Positions 1 through 8,852 of a DNA stretch of 64,000 bases are shown here, piece by piece. The stretch comes from Rhodospirillaceae bacterium. GTDB lineage: Bacteria > Pseudomonadota > Alphaproteobacteria > GCA-2731375. Made by a program: the position numbers and the translations under genes. Positions within the stretch are counted from its first letter, which is position 1. Each line of letters starts with the position of its first letter. The stretch lies in the NCBI GenBank assembly GCA_018701215.1, contig JABIWH010000021.1, positions 62,001 to 126,000 of the forward strand, in the 5' to 3' direction. Under the pieces are notes generated by a model. The model saw only the letters and a program-made list of their open reading frames with translations. It ran no database searches and was not told where the DNA came from.

Positions 1-795
1 CATGGCGCGTTCGCTGGCGGGGCCCAAATGCCCGTTATTGAGCAGATCGCCGTAGACCGCCATCTGCGCCTGCAGCGCCACACCCATCCCGGTCAGGGCA
101 TAGAGTACCAGCTTAACACCAAGGCTATCGAATTCATCGCGGCTCAACATGCTTTCGGGCCATTCAGCGACACCGCCGACCATGGCCAGGGGGCCGTTGA
201 TTTCGGCGCAGACCCGGCGCAATTCGTCCACTTCAAACGGCTCCGCGATCATGGCCATATCGGCGCCGGCCTCGAAATAGGCGTTCAGGCGCCCAATCAC
301 ATCATCGACGCCATGTTCCGCCTTGGCGTCGGTCCGGGCGATGATGACGAAATCCGGATCCTGCCGGGCCGCCGTGGCGGCATTCAGACGCGCCACCATT
401 TCCTCCTCCGGGACGACGCGCCGCCCGGCCATGCCGCCGCAACGTTTCGGCAAGGCTTGATCCTCGATATGGATGCCGGCGATACCGGCGCGTTCGAAAT
501 CCCGCACGGTGCGGTGAATATTGGTCATGCCGCCATAACCGGTATCCGCATCGGAAATCACCGGGATCGGCACCGCATTGGCGATATTGCCCGCATGGGT
601 AACGATCTCGGCCTGGCTGGCGAGGCCGATGTCCGGCATGCCCAGAATTGATGCCTCCATGCCGAAGCCCGTCAGATACACCGCGCCATGGCCCAGCGCA
701 TGCACGACACGGGCCGAGGCGCCGTCATAGGCGCCGGGTATCTGCAATGTGCCGGGGACGGCAAGTAGTTGGCGTAGCCGCGTGGTCGGTTTCAT
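1..795 (-). CDS. PEP mutase/isocitrate lyase-superfamily enzyme (C-terminus cut by window edge)
   Basis: The reading frame is open from an ATG at 795 to the window edge (265 codons), so the C-terminus is missing. The protein opens MKPTTRLRQLL and carries superfamily signatures: DADTGYGG (Mg-binding aspartates) and IEDQALPKRCGG, which holds the KRCG active-site loop of the isocitrate lyase/PEP mutase group. Members cleave or rearrange C-C or C-P bonds of small carboxylates (2-methylisocitrate lyase, oxaloacetate decarboxylase, carboxyvinyl-carboxyphosphonate mutase). The exact substrate cannot be chosen from the sequence. It is read in the same direction as the MFS gene at 839-2074, which lies 43 bases upstream, so the two may be co-transcribed with uptake and catabolism linked; that link is inference. 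Confidence 0.85.
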   Translation of the reverse strand, partial: MKPTTRLRQLLAVPGTLQIPGAYDGASARVVHALGHGAVYLTGFGMEASILGMPDIGLASQAEIVTHAGNIANAVPIPVISDADTGYGGMTNIHRTVRDFERAGIAGIHIEDQALPKRCGGMAGRRVVPEEEMVARLNAATAARQDPDFVIIARTDAKAEHGVDDVIGRLNAYFEAGADMAMIAEPFEVDELRRVCAEINGPLAMVGGVAEWPESMLSRDEFDSLGVKLVLYALTGMGVALQAQMAVYGDLLNNGHLGPASERAM

Positions 796-838
796 GGCCT
801 TGATCTCCCCCTCAAAACATCGGTTACCCCTGATGGTA

Positions 839-2074
839 TCACGCGCGGGGCGGGCAGTCGCGGACGCGGGTGTAGATCAGAAAGGTCAGCACCGCCATGA
901 CGGAGATGAAGCCAAACGCCGCCCGGTAGCCATCCGGGCTGGCCCCGCCCGCGGCGGTAACCGCCACGCTGCCGATCAGGCCGCCGACGGCCATCTGCAT
1001 TGCCGCGATGGCGATCATGATGCCCGTGTTGACCGTGGTCAGGCCGCGTCCGATCAGATGATCCGGCACCATGGCCCGGCCATGGGCCAGCAGGACGGTG
1101 GGAAAACCACAGACCAGCCCCAACAGCGCCAGCAAAATCGTCACCGTGGTCAGGCTTGGCGCCTGCAACAGTGCCAGCGTCCCCATGATCGCCGCGATCG
1201 AGGCGGCCCCGCCCAGCACCAGATACTTCAGGGTATTGAAAACGCGGGAGGCCTGGCCATACAGGAAATGCCCGGCGACGCCCGCAAAGGCCATGAAAAT
1301 CAACACCCCGCCCCGTTCCGTTTCATTCAGGCCATGCACATCATTCAGATACGGTCCGCCCCAGATGCCCAGAATGGTGTTGCCCGCCGACAGCGCAATG
1401 CCGCCCGAGGTGATAACCAGAATGCCCGGCGTGCGCATCACCGCCCACGAGCCGGCCAGCACGGCGCGCAGGTTCTCCTGACGCTCCGGCCTGGCGGTTG
1501 CATCGACGCCTGGGGGTTGGTCACGAACAGTCACGACCGCCAGCAAGGCAAAAGCGGCCATGATGATACCGATCCAAAGAAAGCTGTCACGCCAACCGAT
1601 CGTGGTGACCAGAAGGGCCAGGGGGATGGTGGCCAGAAAGGTCCCCAGCATGGAGAAACTGTTCAAGGTAGAGCCGATGGGGGTAAAGCGGACGGGCGGG
1701 TAAAACCGCGCAATGATCAAGAATGCGCCGGCGAAAATTCCGGCGCACCCCGCCCCCATCATAACCCGGGCCAGTAACATCACCGGCCCCGATGGCGATA
1801 GCGCAAACAACAAGGTACCCAGAACCGTGACCAGAAACAGGCAGCAGATCGTCAGGCGGGGCCCGAAACGGTCCAGCAGCAGGCCGGTCGGTATTTGCAA
1901 CAGGGCATAACTGAGAAAGAAGGCCGAGGCGATGGCACCCAACATGGCCGGCGTCAGGCCCAAATCCGCCGCCAGTTCGGGCGCCAGCACGCCCATGGAA
2001 GAACGGATGAAGATATTGGCAAGACCCAGGCCATAAAGCGCCGCCATCATCGGCAACAAGGTCGGTACTCTCAC
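839..2074 (-). CDS. MFS transporter
   Basis: A 411-residue hydrophobic protein of normal major facilitator length, with about twelve predicted membrane segments. The N-terminal half has the pattern RSSMGVLAPELAADLGL followed by LLLDRFGPR, which matches the conserved loop 2-3 motif (G-x3-DRxGPR). It would be an inner-membrane secondary carrier. The start ATG at 2074 lies directly before the first hydrophobic segment. The gene is upstream of the PEP mutase/isocitrate lyase-family gene on the same strand, so a carboxylate or related organic acid is a reasonable but unproven substrate. The 173-base gap to dnaJ (2075-2247) presumably carries its promoter; I see no clear motif there. Confidence 0.85.
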   Translation of the reverse strand: MRVPTLLPMMAALYGLGLANIFIRSSMGVLAPELAADLGLTPAMLGAIASAFFLSYALLQIPTGLLLDRFGPRLTICCLFLVTVLGTLLFALSPSGPVMLLARVMMGAGCAGIFAGAFLIIARFYPPVRFTPIGSTLNSFSMLGTFLATIPLALLVTTIGWRDSFLWIGIIMAAFALLAVVTVRDQPPGVDATARPERQENLRAVLAGSWAVMRTPGILVITSGGIALSAGNTILGIWGGPYLNDVHGLNETERGGVLIFMAFAGVAGHFLYGQASRVFNTLKYLVLGGAASIAAIMGTLALLQAPSLTTVTILLALLGLVCGFPTVLLAHGRAMVPDHLIGRGLTTVNTGIMIAIAAMQMAVGGLIGSVAVTAAGGASPDGYRAAFGFISVMAVLTFLIYTRVRDCPPRA

Positions 2075-2247
2075 GGTAAATTCCTACAATGACCTTTGCT
2101 ATTACGCAAAAAGCGGCGCGCGTTTTGCTTATACCAGCGAAACCCTAGCGCAGCAAAGCAGGCCGGCCCGCAATAGCATCGCGCATGGCGGGCTTGTAAA
2201 AATATATAACTGGAAGCCGCAACCGCGCGGCAACGATCAATACGGCA

Positions 2248-3384
2248 TCACTCGGTGATGTCGTCCCACAGTTCCTTGGCTTTCTTGAAGAAGCCTTCGC
2301 TTTCCGGACTGGTGCCGCCATCGCCCAGAGAGGCCTGGAACTGTGCCAACAGATCCCGCTGTTCCTTGGATAGATTGACCGGGGTCTCGACCATGGCCTG
2401 AACGTACATATCGCCCTGGCCGCGTCCGCGCATATGGGGCATGCCCTTGCCGCGCAGACGGAACTGCCGGCCCGTCTGGGTGCCGTCCGGCAACGAGACG
2501 GCGACCCGGCCGCCATCCAATGTAGGCACGTCGATATCACCGCCCAGGGCCGCCGTGGTCATGGCGATGGGCACCCGGCAATAGATATTGGCGCCGTCGC
2601 GCTGGAACACTTCGTGGGCCAGCAAGGAAAGGAAAATATACAGATCGCCCGGCGGGCCGCCGCGCAAGCCGGCCTCGCCCTCGCCACTGAGGCGGATACG
2701 GGTGCCGTCTTCCACACCCTTGGGGATGTTGACGGAGAGGGTTTTGTCTTTTTCCACCCGGCCCGCGCCCGAACAGCTTTTGCAGGGATGGGCGATAACC
2801 CGGCCCACGCCGCCGCAATTGGGGCAGGTTCGTTCAATGGTGAAAAAGCCCGACTGTGCCCGCACCTTGCCATGGCCCTGACAAGTGGCGCAGGTGCTGG
2901 GTTGCGAGCCGGCCTCAGCCCCCGTTCCCTCGCAGCCATCGCAGACGGAGGTGGTGGGAATGGTGATCTTGGCGGCCTTGCCGTTGAAGGCCTCTTCCAA
3001 CGTGATATCCATGTTGTAGCGCAGATCGGCGCCGCGGTTGTTGCCGCCGCGTTGCTGCCGGCCGCCGCCGCCGCCCATGAACTCACCGAATAGATCGTCG
3101 AATACATCCGCGAAAGAGGAACCGAAACCGCCTTCAAAGCCGCCGCCGCCAGCCCCGCCCTGAAAGGCGGCATGGCCAAAGCGGTCATAGGCATCGCGTT
3201 TCTCCTCGTCCGAGAGGATATCGTAGGCTTGGGAAATTTCCTTGAACTTAGCCTCGGCCTCGGCATCGCCCTGATTACGGTCAGGATGATATTTCATGGC
3301 CAGTTTACGATAGGCTTTTTTCAAATCCCCTTCGCTGACCTGGCGGTCAACGCCAAGCAACTCGTAAAAATCCTGTTCAGCCAC
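2248..3384 (-). CDS. dnaJ: Chaperone DnaJ (Hsp40)
   Basis: Co-chaperone that delivers unfolded clients to DnaK and stimulates its ATPase. All class I DnaJ parts are present in 378 residues: J domain with HPD at residues 33-35, a Gly/Phe-rich linker (about 72-108), four CxxCxGxG zinc repeats (Cys148/151, 165/168, 187/190, 201/204) and the C-terminal client-binding domains. The start codon is GTG (GTG GCT GAA CAG). It lies 116 bases downstream of dnaK on the same strand, and a stable hairpin at 3435-3460 sits between them, so the two are probably one heat-shock operon with possible uneven expression. Confidence 0.97.
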   Translation of the reverse strand: MAEQDFYELLGVDRQVSEGDLKKAYRKLAMKYHPDRNQGDAEAEAKFKEISQAYDILSDEEKRDAYDRFGHAAFQGGAGGGGFEGGFGSSFADVFDDLFGEFMGGGGGRQQRGGNNRGADLRYNMDITLEEAFNGKAAKITIPTTSVCDGCEGTGAEAGSQPSTCATCQGHGKVRAQSGFFTIERTCPNCGGVGRVIAHPCKSCSGAGRVEKDKTLSVNIPKGVEDGTRIRLSGEGEAGLRGGPPGDLYIFLSLLAHEVFQRDGANIYCRVPIAMTTAALGGDIDVPTLDGGRVAVSLPDGTQTGRQFRLRGKGMPHMRGRGQGDMYVQAMVETPVNLSKEQRDLLAQFQASLGDGGTSPESEGFFKKAKELWDDITE

Positions 3385-3434
3385 CCCTACAGACTCCCAA
3401 TCCGCAACCTGTGCGTGCGCACTGATACAGCGAA

Positions 3435-3460
3435 ACGCGGCCCCATCTCTGGGACCGCGT
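3435..3460 (-). promoter_or_regulatory. dnaK-dnaJ intergenic stem-loop
   Basis: Arms 3435-3445 and 3450-3460 form 11 pairs with a single C/A mismatch around a four-base loop that reads GAGA (a GNRA tetraloop) on the transcribed minus strand. There is no run of T after it, so it is unlikely to be a full intrinsic terminator. Stem-loops between chaperone genes can act as RNA processing or stability elements; that role here is inference. Confidence 0.5.
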
Positions 3461-3500
3461 CATATCGCTAGCTAGACAGGCTGACATCTGCCAGACCTAA

Positions 3501-5441
3501 TCAAGCAGAGGTGCTTTTCTTGTCATCGTCGTCGACTTCTTCAAAGTCCGCATCGACCACGTCATCGGCGTCCGCGCCATCGGCGCCATCCGTACCGGCG
3601 GCCTCCGGGTCATCGCCTTCGCCATCCTGTTGGGCCTGATAAGCCATCTCGCCCAGCTTCATGGAGGCCTGCATCAAGATCTCGCTCTTTTCCTTGACCG
3701 CCTCGATGTCGTCACCCTCCAGCGCCGTGCGTAACTCGGCCACGGCGCCTTCGATCGCGGTTTTCTCTTCCTCGGGCACCTTGTCGCCCAGGTCGGTCAG
3801 GCTTTTCTCGGTCGCATGGATCAGGGCATCGGCGTTATTCCTGGCCTCGGCCTCTTCCCGGCGCTTTTGATCATCTTCGGCGTGGGACTCGGCGTCATTC
3901 ACCATCGTCTCGATCTCGTCATCGGACAGACCGCCCGAGGCCTGAATGCGGATCTGCTGTTCCTTGCCCGTCGCCTTGTCCTTGGCCGAGACGTTGACGA
4001 TGCCGTTGGCATCGATATCAAAGGCCACCTCGATTTGCGGCACGCCGCGGGGCGCGGCGGGCAGACCAACCAGATCAAACTGACCAAGCAACTTGTTATC
4101 GGCGGCCATTTCACGCTCACCCTGGAAAACCCGGATGGTCACGGCGGATTGGCCGTCTTCGGCTGTCGAGAAGGTTTGCGCCTTCTTGGTGGGAATGGTG
4201 GTGTTGCGTTCGATCAGCTTGGAGAAGACACCGCCCAGGGTCTCGATACCCAGCGACAGCGGCGTGACGTCCAGCAACAGAACATCCTTGACGTCGCCTT
4301 GCAGCACGCCGGCCTGAATGGCGGCGCCCAAGGCCACGACCTCGTCAGGGTTGACGCCCTTGTGCGGCTCCCGGCCAAAGAAGGTTTTCACAGACTCGAT
4401 CACCTTGGGCATGCGGGTCATGCCGCCGACCAGCACCACTTCGTCGATCTCGCCTGCGCTCATGGCGGCGTCTTTCAACGCGGCCTTTAGCGGCGGCAAG
4501 GTGCGCTGGATCAGATCATCGACCAGGGCTTCCAATTTGGCCCGGGTCAGTTTCATGGTCAGATGCTTCGGGCCGCTTGCATCAGCGGTAATGAAGGGCA
4601 GGTTGACTTCCGTCTGCACGGCCGAGGACAGCTCAATCTTGGATTTCTCCGCCGCTTCCTTCAAGCGCTGCAGGGCCAGTTTGTCCTGGCGCAGGTCGAT
4701 GCCGTTTTCTTTTTTGAATTCGTCGGCCAGGTAGTCCATGACCACCAGGTCAAAGTCCTCGCCGCCCAGGAAAGTATCGCCATTGGTGGACTTCACCTCG
4801 AACACGCCGTCGCCGATCTCCAGGATCGAAATATCAAAGGTGCCGCCGCCAAGGTCATAGACCGCGATGGTCTTGCCGTCGCTCTGTTTGTCCAGGCCAT
4901 AAGCCAGCGCGGCAGCGGTGGGCTCGTTGATGATGCGCAGAACTTCCAGGCCGGCAATCTTGCCAGCATCCTTGGTCGCCTGCCGCTGTGAATCGTTGAA
5001 ATACGCCGGCACGGTGATGACAGCTTGATCAACCGTCTCGCCCAGATAGGTCTCGGCGGTTTCCTTCATTTTTTGCAGCACGAAGGCACTGATCTGACTG
5101 GGGGCGTATTTTTCGCCCTTGACGGAAACCCAGGCATCGCCGTTGTCGGCCTTGGTAATCTCGAAGGGCACGTTCTTGCGCATTTCGGTGACCGCCTTGC
5201 CATCGAAATTGCGGCCGATCAGGCGCTTGATGGCAAACAGCGTACCGTCGGGGTTGGTCACCGCCTGGCGCTTGGCCGGCTGGCCGACCAGCATTTCGCC
5301 GTCGTCCCCTTCGGTGAAAGCGACCATGGACGGTGTCGTCCGCGTGCCTTCGGCGTTCTCCACAACCTTGCTGTCACCCCCCTCCATCAATGCGATGCAA
5401 GAGTTGGTGGTACCAAGGTCAATACCGATTACTTTACCCAT
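3501..5441 (-). CDS. dnaK: Chaperone DnaK (Hsp70)
   Basis: ATP-driven cytoplasmic folding chaperone, 646 residues. The N-terminus MGKVIGIDLGTTNSC is the Hsp70 signature 1; IAVYDLGGGTFDISIL and the VVLVGGMTRMPKV segment are signatures 2 and 3, followed by the substrate-binding domain and an acidic C-terminal tail ending in EEVDDDDKKSTSA. The start was set at the ATG at 5441, with GGAGGA about nine bases upstream. A TTG three codons earlier would place the ribosome site directly against the start and was rejected. The gene leads the dnaK-dnaJ operon and has a heat-shock-type promoter about 110 bases upstream. Confidence 0.98.
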   Translation of the reverse strand: MGKVIGIDLGTTNSCIALMEGGDSKVVENAEGTRTTPSMVAFTEGDDGEMLVGQPAKRQAVTNPDGTLFAIKRLIGRNFDGKAVTEMRKNVPFEITKADNGDAWVSVKGEKYAPSQISAFVLQKMKETAETYLGETVDQAVITVPAYFNDSQRQATKDAGKIAGLEVLRIINEPTAAALAYGLDKQSDGKTIAVYDLGGGTFDISILEIGDGVFEVKSTNGDTFLGGEDFDLVVMDYLADEFKKENGIDLRQDKLALQRLKEAAEKSKIELSSAVQTEVNLPFITADASGPKHLTMKLTRAKLEALVDDLIQRTLPPLKAALKDAAMSAGEIDEVVLVGGMTRMPKVIESVKTFFGREPHKGVNPDEVVALGAAIQAGVLQGDVKDVLLLDVTPLSLGIETLGGVFSKLIERNTTIPTKKAQTFSTAEDGQSAVTIRVFQGEREMAADNKLLGQFDLVGLPAAPRGVPQIEVAFDIDANGIVNVSAKDKATGKEQQIRIQASGGLSDDEIETMVNDAESHAEDDQKRREEAEARNNADALIHATEKSLTDLGDKVPEEEKTAIEGAVAELRTALEGDDIEAVKEKSEILMQASMKLGEMAYQAQQDGEGDDPEAAGTDGADGADADDVVDADFEEVDDDDKKSTSA

Positions 5442-5550
5442 TTTGAACAATCCTCCGTTGGCAGATCAAAAGGCGGCCCCTCAAGCACCGCCTGGATCCC
5501 CGGTTGTCAATGATTCCCACGCGATGACGAATTATTTCGCGTCTGGCAGG

Positions 5551-5580
5551 TATATAGGTCCGACATAAGCGGCGCGCAAG
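5551..5580 (-). promoter_or_regulatory. RpoH (sigma-32)-type heat-shock promoter of dnaK
   Basis: On the minus strand CTTG (5580-5577) is followed after 18 bases by CCTATAT (5558-5552). This fits the alphaproteobacterial heat-shock consensus CTTG-N17/18-CYTATNT. It would give a leader of about 100 bases before the dnaK ATG at 5441. The match is seen in the sequence; assignment to RpoH is from the known consensus. Confidence 0.65.
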
Positions 5581-5681
5581 CACGGAAAGGCAGGAAAAAC
5601 GAACTGAAACTGTCATTTTTCTAACATTTTTGATACGAAAGCGGGAATCCATCGTGTTTCAGTCCGGTCTATAGTGACGTC

Positions 5682-6542
5682 ATGATCGTTTCCGCCTCAT
5701 ACCGTACGGATATTCCGGCCTTTTACAGCACCTGGTTCGCCCGGCGCCTGGCGGAGGGCCATGCCATGGTAGCCAATCCTTATGGCGGCAAATCCTATCG
5801 CGTTGCACTGCGGGGCGAAGACGTCGACGGTTTTGTTTTTTGGAGCCGGAATATGCAGCCGTTCCGTGATAATCTTGCCAACCTGGGCGCGCCTTTCATG
5901 GTGCAATACACCGTCACGGGCTACCCCCGCGCCCTGGAACCATCGGTGCTGACCGCAGCCCAGGCGATCGACGATATCAAGGCCCTGGCGCGTCAATACG
6001 GCGGCAGAGCCGTGGTCTGGCGCTATGATCCGATTGTCTTCACGGATTTGACCGACGCCGCCTTCCACCGCCGCAACTTTGCCGCATTGGCCGGCGCCCT
6101 GAAGGGCGCGGTGGACGAGGTTTGTGTCTCCTTCGCGCAGATTTACCGCAAAAGCCGCCGCAATTTGGATCTGGCGGCAAAACAGCACGGTTTCACCTGG
6201 CGGGACCCCGATTGGGACGAAAAACAAGCTCTATTGCCCGAATTGCAGGCCATCGCCGCCGCCCAGAACATGCGCCTGACCGTCTGCAGCCAGCCCGAGG
6301 CGGGCGGCACCGGCGCGGCATGCATCGACGCCACACGTCTGTCGGAACTGGCCGGACACGACATCAAGGCCCGGCAAAAGGGCAACCGCCGCGGCTGTCT
6401 CTGCGCCGAAAGCCGCGACATCGGCGCCTACGACACCTGCCCCCACGGCTGCGCCTATTGTTATGCGGTCCGCGACCGCGACAAGGCGCTGGCGAATTAT
6501 CGCGGGCATGATGCGGCGGGTGAGCGATTGGCCCTTCGCTAA
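5682..6542 (+). CDS. DUF1848 family protein with C-terminal cysteine cluster
   Basis: A 286-residue protein opening MIVSASYRTDIPAFYSTWF, typical of DUF1848. The N-terminal two thirds look like an alpha/beta (barrel-like) domain. The C-terminus holds five closely spaced cysteines (Cys239, 241, 253, 257, 260) in the pattern CLC...CPHGCAYCYA, which resembles metal-cluster binding and recalls radical SAM cysteine spacing, although here the motif is at the C-terminus. The function is unknown. It stands alone on the plus strand, divergent from dnaK and convergent with the methyltransferase, whose 3' end overlaps it by four bases. Confidence 0.85.
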   Translation: MIVSASYRTDIPAFYSTWFARRLAEGHAMVANPYGGKSYRVALRGEDVDGFVFWSRNMQPFRDNLANLGAPFMVQYTVTGYPRALEPSVLTAAQAIDDIKALARQYGGRAVVWRYDPIVFTDLTDAAFHRRNFAALAGALKGAVDEVCVSFAQIYRKSRRNLDLAAKQHGFTWRDPDWDEKQALLPELQAIAAAQNMRLTVCSQPEAGGTGAACIDATRLSELAGHDIKARQKGNRRGCLCAESRDIGAYDTCPHGCAYCYAVRDRDKALANYRGHDAAGERLALR

Positions 6543-7183
6543 ATCAAGCGCCTCGCGATCAGGCGGACGACCGCCGCTGGTTTGCCGGGGTGTCGGCCGC
6601 CGCGGCGGATGATGGTCTTTTCCTCCAGCATCACAATTTCGGCCCCCTCAAGCACTTGGCGGACCATGGCAGCGGAATAGAGGTGATCCGGGTCGTCGGG
6701 GCCGCCGAATTCCGAGGCGGCCTGGGCCTTGGCATGGGCTTCAAAGATCAGCATGCCGCCGGGCTTCAAAGCCGCCAGCATGGCGGCGAACAGAATGCGT
6801 TGTTGGGCGGCGCCCGGCTGGATGAAAAACGCCGCCACCAGATCAAAGGCCGCGCGGGGCCAGTCCCAAGCGAACAGATCCGCCTGCTCGGTCTTGATAC
6901 TCAGGCCACGCTCGGCGGCCAGGGCCCGGGCCTTGGCCAGGGCATTGGCGGAAAAATCGACCGAGAGCACATCCAGGCCTTGCCCCGCCAGCCAGACGCC
7001 GTTGCGGCCCTCGCCATCGGCCACGGCCAGGGCATGGCCATGATTTTGGGCCAGGGGCACCAGGCGGGCGGCTTCCTCGGCCAGGAAATCATTCGGTTCG
7101 GTACCGAACAGATAATCCTTACCGGCGTAGCGCTCTTCCCAGGATTGCTGCTTGCTGCGCTTTTCACTCGGCTGTTTATTCAT
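6539..7183 (-). CDS. Class I SAM-dependent methyltransferase (TehB-like)
   Basis: A 214-residue protein starting MNKQPSEKRSK. It has a small-molecule methyltransferase layout: WEERYAGKDYLFGTEPNDFL near the N-terminus, a motif I variant (ALAVADGEGRNGVWLA), an acidic residue after beta-2 (SVDFS) and the post-motif LKPGGMLIFEAH. DGEGRNG in place of the more usual GxGxG is typical of the TehB/thiopurine-like branch. The ATG at 7183 was chosen because it lies 20 bases after the gshB stop; upstream starts would run into gshB. Probably co-transcribed with gshB, which suggests a detoxification role, but this is inference. Confidence 0.8.
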   Translation of the reverse strand: MNKQPSEKRSKQQSWEERYAGKDYLFGTEPNDFLAEEAARLVPLAQNHGHALAVADGEGRNGVWLAGQGLDVLSVDFSANALAKARALAAERGLSIKTEQADLFAWDWPRAAFDLVAAFFIQPGAAQQRILFAAMLAALKPGGMLIFEAHAKAQAASEFGGPDDPDHLYSAAMVRQVLEGAEIVMLEEKTIIRRGGRHPGKPAAVVRLIARRLI

Positions 7184-7203
7184 GGGGACGGCACCGAAAA
7201 CGC

Positions 7204-8142
7204 CTATCGTTTGCTTTCGATGGCATCCCAGATGGAGCCGGCCAAGTTGGTGCCGTCGAACCGGCCGCATTCCTGGATGCCGGTGGGCGAGGTGACGTTG
7301 ATTTCCGTCATATAGTCGCCGATCACGTCAATACCGACGAAAATCATGCCCTGTTCCTTCAAAACCGGGCCAATGGCGGCGCAGATTTCCAGATCACGGG
7401 GCGTCAATTCAGTCTTCAACGGCGTGCCGCCCACATGCATGTTGGAGCGCGCCTCGCCATCCGCCGGCACCCGGTTGATGCCGCCGACGGCTTCACCGTC
7501 GACCAGAATGACCCGCTTGTCCCCCAGACGCACCGCTGGCAGATAGCCTTGGGCAATGATCGGCTCCCGCGACTGCTCCGTGAACATTTCGATCAAGGAT
7601 GACAGGTTCTCATCATCGGGCTTGATATGGAACACGCCCGCGCCGCCATTGCCGAACAGCGGCTTAACGATGATATCCTTGTGCTCCGCGCGAAAGGCCT
7701 GGATCTCGTCCGCGTTGGCGGTGATCAGGGTCGGCGGCATCAGATCGGGAAAATGCGTCACGAACAGCTTTTCCGGTGCATTACGGACCGAGGCGGGATC
7801 GTTCACCACCAGGGTTTTGGGATGAATATGCTCCAGAATATGCGTGGCGGTGATATAGGCCATATCAAAGGGCGGGTCCTGGCGCATCAGAACCACATCC
7901 ATTTCCGCCAGGTCCAGCTCCTGCATGGGGCCCATGGTGGCGTGATTGCCTTCCTCGCGGCGGACTTCCAGGCTCCGCCCCCAGGCCATGACCCGGCCGG
8001 TCTTCAGGCTCAAATCCTTGACAAGATAATGGAACAGGCGATGACCGCGGGCCTGCGCCTCCTCGGCCAGGGCGAAGGTGCTGTCGGCATTGATGTCGAT
8101 GGGCTCGATCGCATCCATCTGAATGGCCACGGCAAGGCTCAT
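7204..8142 (-). CDS. gshB: Glutathione synthetase
   Basis: ATP-grasp ligase that joins gamma-glutamylcysteine and glycine to make glutathione. At 312 residues it is of normal bacterial length. Recognisable segments include MRQDPPFDMAYITATHILE, the ATP-binding region IVKPLFGNGGAGVF, and the C-terminal block MIFVGIDVIGDYMTEINVTS with the metal-binding glutamate and asparagine (EINVTSPTG). The ATG at 8142 is preceded by GAGGAG. It sits downstream of the rsmI-yraN-BON genes and upstream of the methyltransferase on the same strand. Confidence 0.96.
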   Translation of the reverse strand: MSLAVAIQMDAIEPIDINADSTFALAEEAQARGHRLFHYLVKDLSLKTGRVMAWGRSLEVRREEGNHATMGPMQELDLAEMDVVLMRQDPPFDMAYITATHILEHIHPKTLVVNDPASVRNAPEKLFVTHFPDLMPPTLITANADEIQAFRAEHKDIIVKPLFGNGGAGVFHIKPDDENLSSLIEMFTEQSREPIIAQGYLPAVRLGDKRVILVDGEAVGGINRVPADGEARSNMHVGGTPLKTELTPRDLEICAAIGPVLKEQGMIFVGIDVIGDYMTEINVTSPTGIQECGRFDGTNLAGSIWDAIESKR

Positions 8143-8175
8143 GGCGGCTCCTCTACGCGAATAGTGTATGCGGGC

Positions 8176-8796
8176 TTACGAATTCCGCTTGGGATCAGTC
8201 TTTAATATCACGTGGCTGACCACCTTGGTCACGCCCTTGATATTGCGGGCATGGCCGGTGGCACGGTCCAGCTCCGCCTGGCTTTGCGCGATGCCAAAGA
8301 GGTAAACCACGCCGTTCAGGGTATCGATGGAATAGTTGATCGCCGATATGTCCGCATCGCCGAGAAACTTTACCTTCAGCTGGGTGGTAATCCAGACATC
8401 CTTGGCAAAGTCTCGCAGAGAGCTTTGATCGTTGATTTCCAGCTCGTTCAAAACCTCGCGCACACCCTTGGCCTTCCAGGCCAGACGGGCGACATCGACA
8501 CGGTCTCCGGGATTTTTCACATTGCCGGTCAACAGCACGCGGCCTTCCACGACCTCCACATCGACATCCCGGAACAGAATTTCGGATTTTTGAAACAGCT
8601 GGTGATTAATCTCAACCAGGATCGCGGTATCGTCCACCGCCTGCCCGATTGCGCGCTCCTGCGCCAAGGCGACCCCAGTCGTCGCACCGGCCCCGACAAC
8701 CACCGAGGCACATCCGCCCAGACCCGTCGCCGCGCCGGCCGCCAGCACGGTCAATGCCAGACCCAGGCAAAGCTTTCTAGTCGCCCACGGTTTCAT
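8176..8796 (-). CDS. BON-domain outer-membrane lipoprotein (DolP/OsmY-like)
   Basis: A 206-residue protein with an N-terminal signal peptide ending in a lipobox (LGGC, modified Cys at about residue 29) and two consecutive BON domains (about 60-125 and 135-200; each has the GxVxLxG-type strand, VLLTGNVKN and VVYLFGIAQ). BON proteins bind phospholipid surfaces; in enterobacteria the two-BON lipoprotein DolP supports outer-membrane integrity. The neighbours yraN, rsmI and the LpoA-like gene are also neighbours of dolP in E. coli, which strengthens the DolP assignment. Confidence 0.87.
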   Translation of the reverse strand: MKPWATRKLCLGLALTVLAAGAATGLGGCASVVVGAGATTGVALAQERAIGQAVDDTAILVEINHQLFQKSEILFRDVDVEVVEGRVLLTGNVKNPGDRVDVARLAWKAKGVREVLNELEINDQSSLRDFAKDVWITTQLKVKFLGDADISAINYSIDTLNGVVYLFGIAQSQAELDRATGHARNIKGVTKVVSHVILKTDPKRNS

Positions 8797-8852
8797 CCAA
8801 GCACCTCATCCAAATCATTTTTTCAATACGCTTCCATTTACATGCCTATCAT

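Noticed and set aside
749..1777. Long plus-strand open frame of 342 codons
   Set aside because: It lies antisense to the MFS gene, has a histidine- and arginine-rich, low-complexity composition and no family features. It is a GC-driven shadow.
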